A program made the translations under genes and the position numbers. The notes beneath the pieces are model-generated. The model was not told the origin of the DNA and made no database searches. It worked only from the letters and a program-made list of their open reading frames with translations. This document shows positions 26,334-35,025 of a DNA stretch of 64,000 nt, one piece after another. Origin of the DNA: JADHUC01 sp964623055 (lineage in GTDB: Bacteria; Planctomycetota; Planctomycetia; Pirellulales; Pirellulaceae). The first letter of the stretch is position 1, and each line of letters starts with the position of its first letter. The DNA is taken from the NCBI GenBank assembly GCA_964623055.1, contig CAZURK010000002.1, positions 148,970 to 212,969 on the forward strand. The letters run 5' to 3'.

Positions 26334-29184
26334 CGCTCCTACGGACGCGACGTTGCCCGGAACGCTGCTAATCGCCTTGCTGGCCGTCGGCGCTCTGGGC
26401 TGTGAATCTTCACGGGCGGATCAGCCCGTTCCAATTCCGGAAACGTATACACAGACCGCCGGTCCAACGCGAGCCTTGGGGTTGTTCAAACCTGGTGGGC
26501 CCGTCGGGCTAGAGGACGGATTTCGTGATCCGCCGCCAATTTCGCGGGTGCAGTGTTGGTGGCAGTCTCACGGCAGTGCTTTCACCAAGGATGAGATCAC
26601 TCGGCAACTCGATGAGTTCAAGGCCAAAGGCATGGGCGGCGTGACTGTGAAGGACACGCTGGCCATGCCGCGTGACGAGCATACAGCGCACATCCGCGAC
26701 ATCCCGTTTATGAGCCCCGAATGGTTGGAGATGTTCGCCCACATCGTGGCCGAGTGCGAACGACTGGGGCTCATCTGCCGATGCCGACTCGGCAGCGGTT
26801 GGAATGCCGGCGGACCGTGGGTGACGCCCGAGATGTCATCGCACGTGCTGACTTTCGAGCGATCGGATCCGATCGAAGGGCCAACCACGTACCGTGGTTC
26901 CATCCCGATCGCCGACAACGGCCAGCCTGCGCTGAAGGCACTGCAAAGTGATGAGGCATTCGTGCTGGCCGTTTCAACAGACGGAAAAACGGTTGACCTG
27001 ACCAACCAAGTTGACGATCGGCGGCAACTCGAATGGAACGTGCCGAATGGCACCTGGACGTTGCTGTCGTGCTACGCGGCACCATCAGGAATCCCCGTCG
27101 CGTCGGCCAGCCCCAGCGGCGGCGGACTGCACCATGATCATCTGTCGACGGCGGGGACGGACCTGCAACTGAACCACGTGGCCGAGCCGATTCGGGATAA
27201 GCTGGGAGATTTGGCCAACACGGCTTTCGACGGTTTCAATTGCGACAGTTGGGAGTTGGGCAAACCGACGTGGACGCGCGGCTTCCGCAAGGCGTTTCAG
27301 GACCGCTGCGGTTACGATCCGGTGCCACATCTTGCGGTGCTTTCTCAGGTGGAAGACGACCGATACCGGGCTGCCCGCCTGAAGACAGAATTGACCGACA
27401 TACAACGGAGGTTCCTGTACGACTTCCGCACGGTGGCCAGTGATCTGATTGTCGAGACTCACTATGGCCGCATCAGCGACTGGTGCCGCCGGCATGGCGT
27501 TGCCTTCGAGGCGGAAGCCGGTGGGCCGCATACGATACCGAACGACTTTCTGAAATCGCAAGGCGCGGTGGATATTCCGATGGGCGAGTTCTGGATGCAC
27601 CAGTGGTCGCACGTCAAACTGGCTTCGTCCGCAGCGCACACGTATGGCAAACGATTGGTGGCCTTGGAGTCGTTCACCGAGACTCGCAATCATTTCGCGA
27701 TCCGCCCGGCAAAGATGAAACACCGTGTGGACGAAGCATTCCTGTTGGGCGGCAACTATCTGACGATGGCCGTCGCCGAGTATTCGCCTGTGGCCGCGGG
27801 CCGGCCTGGCTGGGTACATAACGCCGGTCCGCACATGAACCACTGCCAGACGTGGTGGCCGATGGCTCGCCCATTCTTGGACTACCTGGCGCGCTGTTGT
27901 TTCCTGCTGCAATCAGGCCGGAACGTCGCCCACGTGGCTGTCTACTACACGTTCCGCACCGATCCTTCGGGACTTTGGGTGTCGCCCAAGGACGACGACC
28001 TGTCCAAACGCTCAAAGCTGTTCGCATTTGATTATGTGAACGACGACCTCGTTCAAAATCACATGCAGGTACGCGACGACCAAGTCGTCCTGGATTCAGG
28101 CGCGACGTATCAGATCCTGTACGTCGTTCCGACAGACCCATCGACCATGCTGTTGGCGACATTGGCCAAGATCAAACAGCTCGCCGAGCAAGGCGCCACG
28201 GTTGTGTGGGCCGGCCCGCGCCCGACGCGATGTCCCGGCCTGGTGGACTATCCGGAGTGCGACGCGCAATTGCAGAAGATCACAGATCAACTTTGGCAAA
28301 GCGGGCGAGTCACGATCGTTCCGAAGCATGATTACACCCAATTGGTCCCGATTCTGGGGAACAGCCCTTGCCCGCCGGCATGGAAGACAGTCGGCGACGC
28401 GCCGCTTCGATTCGTTCATCGTCAGACGGAACGAGCCGATGTCTTTTTCGTAGTCAATCGCGCCACTTGGCCGGTCGACACGCCCGTGACATTTCGGATC
28501 AAGGATCGCACGGCCGAGTTGTGGGATCCGGACACGGGAACGATCAAATCCGCCGCCTACGAAGAAACAGTAGATGGCGTGCGTTTGCGGATGCAACTTC
28601 CCCCGTTAGCCTCCATCTTCGTCGTGTTTCGCCCCGACGCCATCCGACGACGGCACTCACCGACGAAAACGGAGACGGTCCCCGAGCCCGTCGTTGTCGA
28701 GGGGCCATGGGAAGTCCAATTCCCTGACGGTTCCGGTGCGCCGTCAAGCGTAACCGTGTCTGCACTGAAGTCCTGGACCGAATCCCCGGATCCCGGCATC
28801 CGGCATTTCAGCGGCGTTGCCACGTATCGAACGAGCTTTACCTGTTCCAACAATGCGGCCGGCGGCAATCATACAGCCACGCTTGATCTGGGCCGCGTTG
28901 CCGAGGTGTGCGAAGTACGGCTGAACGGACAACACGTTGGCTCCGGCTGGCATCCGCCATATCGCTTCGACATCACCAACGCTTTGCGCCCCGGAGAAAA
29001 CCAATTGAAAATCCGAGTGGCCAACCTCTGGCACAACCGAATCGTCGGCGATGCAGCGTTGCCCAAGGACAAGCGGATCACGCGACTGGTTCCCGATACG
29101 CACTACCAGCGCGTTCGCGAGGCGGAAGTCGTCGACTCAGGCCTGATTGGCCCGGTACGGATCGACTTCGACGGACGAGACTGA
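26287..29184 (+). CDS. GH106-like (alpha-L-rhamnosidase-type) exported protein
   Basis: AAGGAGACGACGA precedes the ATG at 26287. The leader MGFVRGLVRRLLRFVGAPTD, partly encoded by a palindrome, runs into a hydrophobic segment ending ALLAVGALGC, consistent with a lipoprotein or signal peptide. The catalytic region matches the GH106 pattern of large rhamnosidases: RVQCWWQSHGSAFTKDEITR, GMGGVTVKDT, the signature GLICRCRLGSGWNAGGPWVT at about residue 160-180, then TAFDGFNCDSWELGKPTWTR and GVAFEAEAGGPHTIPNDF with candidate acidic residues. The C-terminal 140 residues form a galactose-binding-like sandwich (DLGRVAEVCEVRLNGQHVGS, FDITNALRPGENQLKIRVAN). GH106 enzymes remove terminal L-rhamnose from plant or algal polysaccharides; other sugars are possible. 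First of seven plus-strand exported proteins after radC. Confidence 0.82.
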   Translation: MGFVRGLVRRLLRFVGAPTDATLPGTLLIALLAVGALGCESSRADQPVPIPETYTQTAGPTRALGLFKPGGPVGLEDGFRDPPPISRVQCWWQSHGSAFTKDEITRQLDEFKAKGMGGVTVKDTLAMPRDEHTAHIRDIPFMSPEWLEMFAHIVAECERLGLICRCRLGSGWNAGGPWVTPEMSSHVLTFERSDPIEGPTTYRGSIPIADNGQPALKALQSDEAFVLAVSTDGKTVDLTNQVDDRRQLEWNVPNGTWTLLSCYAAPSGIPVASASPSGGGLHHDHLSTAGTDLQLNHVAEPIRDKLGDLANTAFDGFNCDSWELGKPTWTRGFRKAFQDRCGYDPVPHLAVLSQVEDDRYRAARLKTELTDIQRRFLYDFRTVASDLIVETHYGRISDWCRRHGVAFEAEAGGPHTIPNDFLKSQGAVDIPMGEFWMHQWSHVKLASSAAHTYGKRLVALESFTETRNHFAIRPAKMKHRVDEAFLLGGNYLTMAVAEYSPVAAGRPGWVHNAGPHMNHCQTWWPMARPFLDYLARCCFLLQSGRNVAHVAVYYTFRTDPSGLWVSPKDDDLSKRSKLFAFDYVNDDLVQNHMQVRDDQVVLDSGATYQILYVVPTDPSTMLLATLAKIKQLAEQGATVVWAGPRPTRCPGLVDYPECDAQLQKITDQLWQSGRVTIVPKHDYTQLVPILGNSPCPPAWKTVGDAPLRFVHRQTERADVFFVVNRATWPVDTPVTFRIKDRTAELWDPDTGTIKSAAYEETVDGVRLRMQLPPLASIFVVFRPDAIRRRHSPTKTETVPEPVVVEGPWEVQFPDGSGAPSSVTVSALKSWTESPDPGIRHFSGVATYRTSFTCSNNAAGGNHTATLDLGRVAEVCEVRLNGQHVGSGWHPPYRFDITNALRPGENQLKIRVANLWHNRIVGDAALPKDKRITRLVPDTHYQRVREAEVVDSGLIGPVRIDFDGRD

Positions 29185-29284
29185 TCGCCCTTGGTCCTTG
29201 ATCATGATATGATGAGGGCGGCTGTGTTCAACTCATTCACCTGTGGCGGCTGGCAAAGGCCGTGACCGCGATCGGAGACCTACC

Positions 29285-29863
29285 ATGACAACGTCGTTAT
29301 TGGCCCTCGTCCTACTCGGCGCTCCTTCGGCAGAACCGTTCTACGCGGATTCTGAAATCGGTGTCGCATTTCCAGAGCAGATTGGTGACTTCGCTGCGGC
29401 GAAAAGGAATGAGCACACGGGCAAAGGGCTTGGCTACGACATACTCTACAGATCCGACAGCGGTGCGATGCTCAACTTGTACGTGTTCGATGCCGGGCTG
29501 AAGAATATCGAAGATGGCAAGAGCGGCAAGGATTTGAAGGTGCTCTTCGACCAAGCGGTAGGAGACGTCCGCCAAGTCGAGAAACTGGGGTACTACAAAA
29601 ATGTGAAGGAATTCGAAGTGGGCGAAGGTTTTTCGGAAATGGTGATGTCCGAATTCCTTTGCAGGAAGCTTACCTACCAAGTCTCCCGAGACAAAATCAA
29701 GCCTGGCCGAGAGGTGGTGTCCTACTTGTTTGGCACTGGCTACAACCACAAGATGTTGAAAGTCAGGTGTACGGTGTCAGCGGACCGGATTATCGAAAAG
29801 GAACTGAACGGGTTCCTGGAAGCCCTGCTGAAGTTGCTGGAGAAGCCCGGTGGTTCGACGTAG
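29285..29863 (+). CDS. Small exported protein of unknown function
   Basis: GATCGGAGACC precedes the ATG at 29285; the 17-residue leader MTTSLLALVLLGAPSAEPF is a short but plausible signal peptide. The remaining 175 residues are an alpha/beta chain with VAFPEQIGDF, GYDILYRSDSGAMLNLYVFD and LSTVS-like late helices (RIIEKELNGFLEALLKLLEK). No catalytic motif or known domain is recognised. It may be a periplasmic accessory protein of the surrounding genes, but nothing in the sequence fixes its role. Its start is 100 bases after the GH106-like gene and its stop 65 bases before the kelch gene. Confidence 0.7.
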   Translation: MTTSLLALVLLGAPSAEPFYADSEIGVAFPEQIGDFAAAKRNEHTGKGLGYDILYRSDSGAMLNLYVFDAGLKNIEDGKSGKDLKVLFDQAVGDVRQVEKLGYYKNVKEFEVGEGFSEMVMSEFLCRKLTYQVSRDKIKPGREVVSYLFGTGYNHKMLKVRCTVSADRIIEKELNGFLEALLKLLEKPGGST

Positions 29864-29928
29864 TTGGTATGGCAGAGCTCTGAGTCGGTGACTTCTTCGA
29901 ATCATACCTGCCTCCGGAGGGAACGCCG

Positions 29929-32223
29929 ATGTCGTCTCGCGCGTTATCTGTACTTGCCGCAGTCGCCTCTGTTGTCCTCACGGGCGCGTCCCATGCTAGG
30001 TCAGAGATCCCACCGAACACGTTTGTCGAGGTGACTCGCAACGAAGTTGGGGGTCATTTCTTCAGCCAAGCGATCTATGCCGCGTCGGTCAAGGCGTTGG
30101 TCTCATGGGGTACCCAAACACACCACCATCCGATCCGCACACACGAGACTCGGCATTTCCTGATTGACGAGAATCGTTGGATCGACGCTGTGCCACCGGG
30201 CAAGGAAACCGCCTGGACAGGCAAACCCAAGCAGTGGCCGGATTGGAGCATTTGCTCGACTGCGGGCGAGTTCTACCAGCGCGACGACGTCCAAATGCCG
30301 CGGCCCTCCAGCAGTTTCTATCAGGTCTGTTGGGATGATCACAACGGGCGTCTTCTGTTCTACGTCGCCTCGATGACCTTCAGCAACGACCCAGCGCGTT
30401 GCGAATGGAAACTGATCCACGACAAGCACGAGAAGGCACAACCACCGGCGCTGCTGTTGTGGGGATCGTTGTGTTACGAACTGGTGAACAAGCAAGTAAT
30501 CCTGTTTGGCGGCGGCGGGGTCGACAGGCCCGATGGGCGACCGCACACCTGGGCGTTTGACGTAACCACCGATCGCTGGCATCCGCTTGATTTGGAGGTC
30601 GAACCGCCGGCCCGATGCAACTCGCGCATGGTGTACGACAAGACGCGCCAATTGATCGTATTGTTCGGCGGGGACGGCCAGGACCGCGGGCTGGCGGACA
30701 CGTGGGTTTTCGACGTACGGAAGCAAGAATGGGAGGAACGCCGTCCCCAGCGAAGTCCGTACCCGCGGCACTCCCACGCCATGGCGGCGCTGGATGAATC
30801 GGGCAAGGTACTTTTGGTCGGGGGCCGAGCCGTTGCCGATTACCGCCTCGCCCCGAAGTTGTCAAACCAGGTTTGGGTGTACGACGCCGGCAAGAACACA
30901 TGGACACCAGTCGACGCGGAGTTGCCGGAAATCAAAGGACACCAGTGGTGCTGCATGGAGAGCGTTCCCAGTACGGACGAAGTGATATTGGTTGCTAGCT
31001 CGAAATACGATCACAGCCAAGTGACGTATCGATTCCGGTACGACCCCGAGACGCCGCCGCCCGATGACATCGAAGGCGTTCCGCCGGACACGTTTGCCTA
31101 CAAGACGGAACGCACGCGCGAGTGGTGCGACGACCAACCACTCGCCGACCGCGATGCCCATGCGACGCTGCTGGCCGATCTGCCGGCGAACCAGTGGGTC
31201 GAGGTCAAACCGCCGAAATCCGCGAAGGGCCGCACTTGGGGCTCGGCGATATTCGACACGGATCGCGGCATCGCCATGAAATGGGGCGGCGGGCACAGCG
31301 GCTACCAGGGCACGGACATGGCCTTTTACGACGTGGCCGCGAACCGTTTCACCATCGACCGCACACCGGCCTTCACTCCCGATCCTTTCGACCGATGGGC
31401 TCGGCGACCGGCCGGGCGGACCTTTTTCAACCAGCCATGGGCGCGCCACATGCGGCACACCTGCGCCTACGACGCGGTGCGAAAGTTGGGCGTGTTCACC
31501 GACGCAGGCGGATCGGACTGGTACGATCGTGAAACTGACGCCGTGGTGAAACACACCTGGCTGTATGATCCATCCGAGCGACGCTGGCTTGAGCCGATTC
31601 CGCAGCCATTTCCCGGTGGCGGAAGCGTTTCCCCCATCGCCGTACCCACGCCGAGCGGAGTGGTCGTCTACCAGCACGACAAGGGACGCACGTGGGAGGA
31701 CAGCGGCCGCATGTACCGATTTATCGGCGAAGCAGGCAAGCAGGACACCTGGGGCTGGGAAGAAATCCAAATCGTTGGGCCAGATCGCCCGTACCAACGC
31801 GAGCACATGACGATCGTCTACGACGACCGGCGCGATCGACTGATATTTCTCAGCCATGACCGCGAGACCAGCCAGCCGTTGATGTGGTTCTTCTCGATGA
31901 AAGACCGTCGCTGGTTCAAGAATCCGAAGCAGCCGGCCGGTGGCGTAAGCACGCGCGAGGCGGTCTACGTCCCCGACCAGGACGCAGTACTGGCTTACGG
32001 GCCGTCGACGAAGGATGATACGATCTGGGCGCGAGTTTACCTGTGCGAAGAGAACCGCTGGACGCCGTTGGAAATCGAGACGCCTCAGTACACAGTTCAC
32101 GAAGTGGCGTTGGAGTACGACCCGATCCACAAGGTAGCCGTGCTGCTCTGGCCGCCACGGTTCGAGGCCGACATTCGCCCGCATCTGTTCAGGCTGGATA
32201 CAGCAAATCTGCCGACACGATGA
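29929..32223 (+). CDS. Secreted kelch-repeat beta-propeller protein
   Basis: CCGGAGGGAACGCCG precedes the ATG, and the leader MSSRALSVLAAVASVVLTGA ends at an A-x-A-like site before RSEIPPNTF. Kelch blades are clear: NKQVILFGGGGVDRPDGRPH, TWAFDVTTDRWHPLDL, RQLIVLFGGDGQDRGLADTW, VFDVRKQEWEERRP, KVLLVGGRAVADYRL, VWVYDAGKNTWTPVD. A second set of blades after residue 430 (SAIFDTDRGIAMKWGGGHSG, YDAVRKLGVFTDAGGSDWYD, DDRRDRLIFLSHDRETSQPL) suggests two propellers or one very large one. Kelch propellers bind ligands or act as oxidases when fused to other parts; no copper-oxidase cross-link motif is seen here. Function unknown. A two-hairpin repeat follows at 32262. Confidence 0.82.
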   Translation: MSSRALSVLAAVASVVLTGASHARSEIPPNTFVEVTRNEVGGHFFSQAIYAASVKALVSWGTQTHHHPIRTHETRHFLIDENRWIDAVPPGKETAWTGKPKQWPDWSICSTAGEFYQRDDVQMPRPSSSFYQVCWDDHNGRLLFYVASMTFSNDPARCEWKLIHDKHEKAQPPALLLWGSLCYELVNKQVILFGGGGVDRPDGRPHTWAFDVTTDRWHPLDLEVEPPARCNSRMVYDKTRQLIVLFGGDGQDRGLADTWVFDVRKQEWEERRPQRSPYPRHSHAMAALDESGKVLLVGGRAVADYRLAPKLSNQVWVYDAGKNTWTPVDAELPEIKGHQWCCMESVPSTDEVILVASSKYDHSQVTYRFRYDPETPPPDDIEGVPPDTFAYKTERTREWCDDQPLADRDAHATLLADLPANQWVEVKPPKSAKGRTWGSAIFDTDRGIAMKWGGGHSGYQGTDMAFYDVAANRFTIDRTPAFTPDPFDRWARRPAGRTFFNQPWARHMRHTCAYDAVRKLGVFTDAGGSDWYDRETDAVVKHTWLYDPSERRWLEPIPQPFPGGGSVSPIAVPTPSGVVVYQHDKGRTWEDSGRMYRFIGEAGKQDTWGWEEIQIVGPDRPYQREHMTIVYDDRRDRLIFLSHDRETSQPLMWFFSMKDRRWFKNPKQPAGGVSTREAVYVPDQDAVLAYGPSTKDDTIWARVYLCEENRWTPLEIETPQYTVHEVALEYDPIHKVAVLLWPPRFEADIRPHLFRLDTANLPTR

Positions 32224-32261
32224 ATTCCCGCCACGTGGAGGCAACGCTGTGAAGTATTCTA

Positions 32262-32326
32262 GTAGCCGGATTCGCAAGAATTCGGGCCTTTGGGGGCGCC
32301 ACCCGAAGTCTTGCGACTTCGGCTAC
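32262..32326. repeat. Two-hairpin GTAG...CTAC element, intergenic copy
   Basis: GTAG, hairpin CCGGATTC-GCAA-GAATTCGG, linker, hairpin CCGAAGTC-TTGC-GACTTCGG, CTAC. Homologous to the copy inside the heparinase-like gene at 12189-12256. It lies between the kelch gene and the next start. Confidence 0.92.
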
Positions 32327-32390
32327 AGCCATATACCGCAGTCTATCCCGCACAGACATGCTTGACAGTGGTGACCTGGAGATCAACGCC

Positions 32391-35006
32391 ATGTTTCATA
32401 GGACCGTTGTCTCTGCGACGCTGATTCTAGTGTTGGCTGGCACCGGTCTGTCCGCTGCCGAAGTCGAGTTTCTCGAGCAGACGACGATCGTACGAGTCGG
32501 AGACAAATACAAGATCGACTTTGCCGTGTCGGGAAAGATCGATGTCGAAGTGTCGATTGTCGATTCGCAGGGCAAGGTGGTCCGACACTTGGCCGCGGGA
32601 GTTCTTGGTGCACAGATCGCTCCACCGGCGCCGCTGGGGCCGGGCCTGACACAGCAAGTCTTGTGGGATGGCAAAGACGATGTTGGGCAGGCTGTTGATG
32701 GCTCGGCACACGGACCGTTTTCCGTGCGAGTGCGATTGGGAACCGGCGTTCAATTTGATGGCTTCTTGGGCGAAAACCCATTTCATTTCGGCGCATTCTG
32801 GGGCATGGCCTGCGATGCTGAAGGCAGTTTGTACGTCCTGGGTGCGTCCACGGGGAACCGCGGGCCGGACGGCACCACCTATCTGCAAGTGTTCAACCGT
32901 CAGGGTGAATACGTGCGAACGCTGATGCCGATGCCTGCTGATCTTTCGCCCGAGAAAGCCAAAGCGTTCGACGTCATCCCGACTCCGGACGGCCACATCA
33001 CGCCGCGCAACCACCGCGGTACGTGGCCGGAGCTGTATCCCGGGCTCAAGGGCGGCTTGTCGATGTCTTCCCGAATCGGCGACAACGGGATCATTTGGCT
33101 GACCGACGGCAAACGCCTTGCCCGGCTGGCCACCGACGGCGGCGGAGTCGGCGACACGTTCGTTCGTTTCATTTGGCCCACGGAACTCACCCCGAACCAA
33201 ACGGTCGACCGCTGGCTCATGTCTTGGCCCAGCACACTGGCGATCTCGCCGGACGGTCAAACCGTTTACCTGACAGGCTTGTATCAGACCAAGCCGCAAG
33301 GAGACGATCCCCTGTTGTTTCCACCCGGCCGCATCTACCAGGCAAAGGCGGACGGCAGCTTGATGCGGATGTTCGTCGAAATCAGCCAACCTGATGGCGA
33401 GCCGGCCCATCCTACAGGCATCACTTGCGATGGCGAAGGCAACGTCCTAGTGTGCGATCGCAACGCCGGACGGATCGTCGTGTTCAGCCCTGCAGGGAAA
33501 CAGCTCGGCGAGTTGAACGTCGTCGCTCCCATCGCGGTCGCGGTGCATCGGACGACCGGCGACGTTTATGTGCTGAGCGCCGAGCCGCGCGGGAACTACC
33601 GAGCAAGAAAACACTCAGTCAAATTCGCCGGCTGGCAATCTGATGCGAAAGAACAGGCACGGATCGAACTGAGCGAAGAGGGCCGCAACGCGGTGATGGC
33701 GTTGGACGATTCGGCCGCGCCGGCGGTCGTCTGGGTCGGCATGGACCGCGCCAAAGAAGGCGACGCTTGGCGGTTGCGTACGCGGGCCCAGGTTGTCCGG
33801 CTTGAAGACCGCGGGGACCAGTTCGCCGTCACGGATCACAAGATAGAATTCGCCGATCTGCCGATGGGAGTGGTGACGCGTCTGGCAGTGCATCCCGAGA
33901 CCGACGTGTTGGTCTGCCGCGGCGAGTACGCCCATGCTGCCGTGTACGACGGACTGACGGGAAAGCGTATCGAGGCTCCATTTGACTATGCGGTCGACAT
34001 GGGCGTGGGGCTCGATGGCCACTTCTACATTCAAACCGGCTACGGCTGGAATGGTCCCCTGTGCAAGTTCGACGGCCATTTGCGGGCGGTCCCCGTTCCG
34101 GGTGAACGGAAGCCGGACAACGCCGTCCTCTCGAAGGTGTTCGGCCGCTATGGCAATGGCTTTGGCGTTGGCGGGTTCACTGCTGATTCAGAGGGGCGGC
34201 TGTACGTGGCGCAGCAGCTTGACCATCAGACGATTTCGGGGGATTGTGTCGTCGCTTTCGGCCCGGATGGCCAAGCGGAAGACCACAGCCGGCTTAAAGA
34301 CCACCCTCGTTTCCAGGGACACGGTTTATTCTCGGGCGCAATTGTCGGACCCGTCGACACCAAAATCGGCAACGTGGCCGTGGATCATCAAGGCTACATT
34401 TACGTTGGCTTGCGAGGCCAACCGCTGGACCACGTTCCTCCGCCCGGATTCGAGGAAGACCCAGCCTACGGTTGGGTCGTCGGCAGCGTGGTCAAAATCA
34501 AGCCTGAAGGCGGAAGCGTATTCCAGTTGGGCGGCCCAGAGGCCCGACCTCCGCGCAAGGCGTTGCCCGTTCCGGTCGGCATGGACGGCGTGACGCTGAT
34601 CCAACGCGAAGGTTACCCACGAGGGCCAATGTTCGCCGAGAACGCGGTCAAGGTCTATCTCGGCCTGGGTTCCATGTCCGGCGGTTTCGGAGTCGGTTGC
34701 CGCTGTCGCCAGCCAATGTTCTGCCTGGATCCCTGGGGTCGTTTGTACCTACCCAACGCAATCACCTATACGGTCAGCGTGTTGGACAATAACGGCAACG
34801 TCATCACACGCTTCGGTCGTTACGGCAACGCGGATTCTCGCGGCCCCGGTCAGGACAGCCTCATCAAGACGCCGGACATCCCGCTCGGTTGGCCCGAGGC
34901 CGTGGGCGTCAGCCAAAAGGCCGTGTACGTTGCCGATGTACTGAACCGCCGCATCGTCCGATTGCGCAAGACATATGCCGCGGAGAGGACGTGTAGAATC
35001 CAGTGA
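32391..35006 (+). CDS. Secreted NHL/FlgD-Ig-type propeller protein
   Basis: The ATG at 32391 (MFHRTVVSATLILVLAGTGL, signal peptide) is preferred over 32358; CCTGGAGATC is upstream. Residues about 25-125 resemble a FlgD-type Ig domain (GKIDVEVSIVDSQGKVVRHL, GLTQQVLWDGKDDVGQAVDG, GPFSVRVRLG). The rest is a chain of NHL-like blades: AFWGMACDAEGSLYVLGAST, LQVFNRQGEYVRTLMP, HPTGITCDGEGNVLVCDRNA, GRIVVFSPAGKQLGELNVVA, FDGHLRAVPVPG, ITYTVSVLDNNGNVITRFGR, EAVGVSQKAVYVADVLNRRI. Such propellers generally act as recognition platforms; the Ig domain is common in planctomycete exported proteins that assemble on surfaces. No enzyme signature. It is followed 20 bases later by the tandem hydrolase gene, so the two are probably cotranscribed. 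Confidence 0.8.
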   Translation: MFHRTVVSATLILVLAGTGLSAAEVEFLEQTTIVRVGDKYKIDFAVSGKIDVEVSIVDSQGKVVRHLAAGVLGAQIAPPAPLGPGLTQQVLWDGKDDVGQAVDGSAHGPFSVRVRLGTGVQFDGFLGENPFHFGAFWGMACDAEGSLYVLGASTGNRGPDGTTYLQVFNRQGEYVRTLMPMPADLSPEKAKAFDVIPTPDGHITPRNHRGTWPELYPGLKGGLSMSSRIGDNGIIWLTDGKRLARLATDGGGVGDTFVRFIWPTELTPNQTVDRWLMSWPSTLAISPDGQTVYLTGLYQTKPQGDDPLLFPPGRIYQAKADGSLMRMFVEISQPDGEPAHPTGITCDGEGNVLVCDRNAGRIVVFSPAGKQLGELNVVAPIAVAVHRTTGDVYVLSAEPRGNYRARKHSVKFAGWQSDAKEQARIELSEEGRNAVMALDDSAAPAVVWVGMDRAKEGDAWRLRTRAQVVRLEDRGDQFAVTDHKIEFADLPMGVVTRLAVHPETDVLVCRGEYAHAAVYDGLTGKRIEAPFDYAVDMGVGLDGHFYIQTGYGWNGPLCKFDGHLRAVPVPGERKPDNAVLSKVFGRYGNGFGVGGFTADSEGRLYVAQQLDHQTISGDCVVAFGPDGQAEDHSRLKDHPRFQGHGLFSGAIVGPVDTKIGNVAVDHQGYIYVGLRGQPLDHVPPPGFEEDPAYGWVVGSVVKIKPEGGSVFQLGGPEARPPRKALPVPVGMDGVTLIQREGYPRGPMFAENAVKVYLGLGSMSGGFGVGCRCRQPMFCLDPWGRLYLPNAITYTVSVLDNNGNVITRFGRYGNADSRGPGQDSLIKTPDIPLGWPEAVGVSQKAVYVADVLNRRIVRLRKTYAAERTCRIQ

Positions 35007-35025
35007 TCCTCGGAAGGTGATTGCC

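Noticed and set aside
30862..32277. 471-codon minus-strand frame
   Set aside because: Antisense shadow of the kelch gene.
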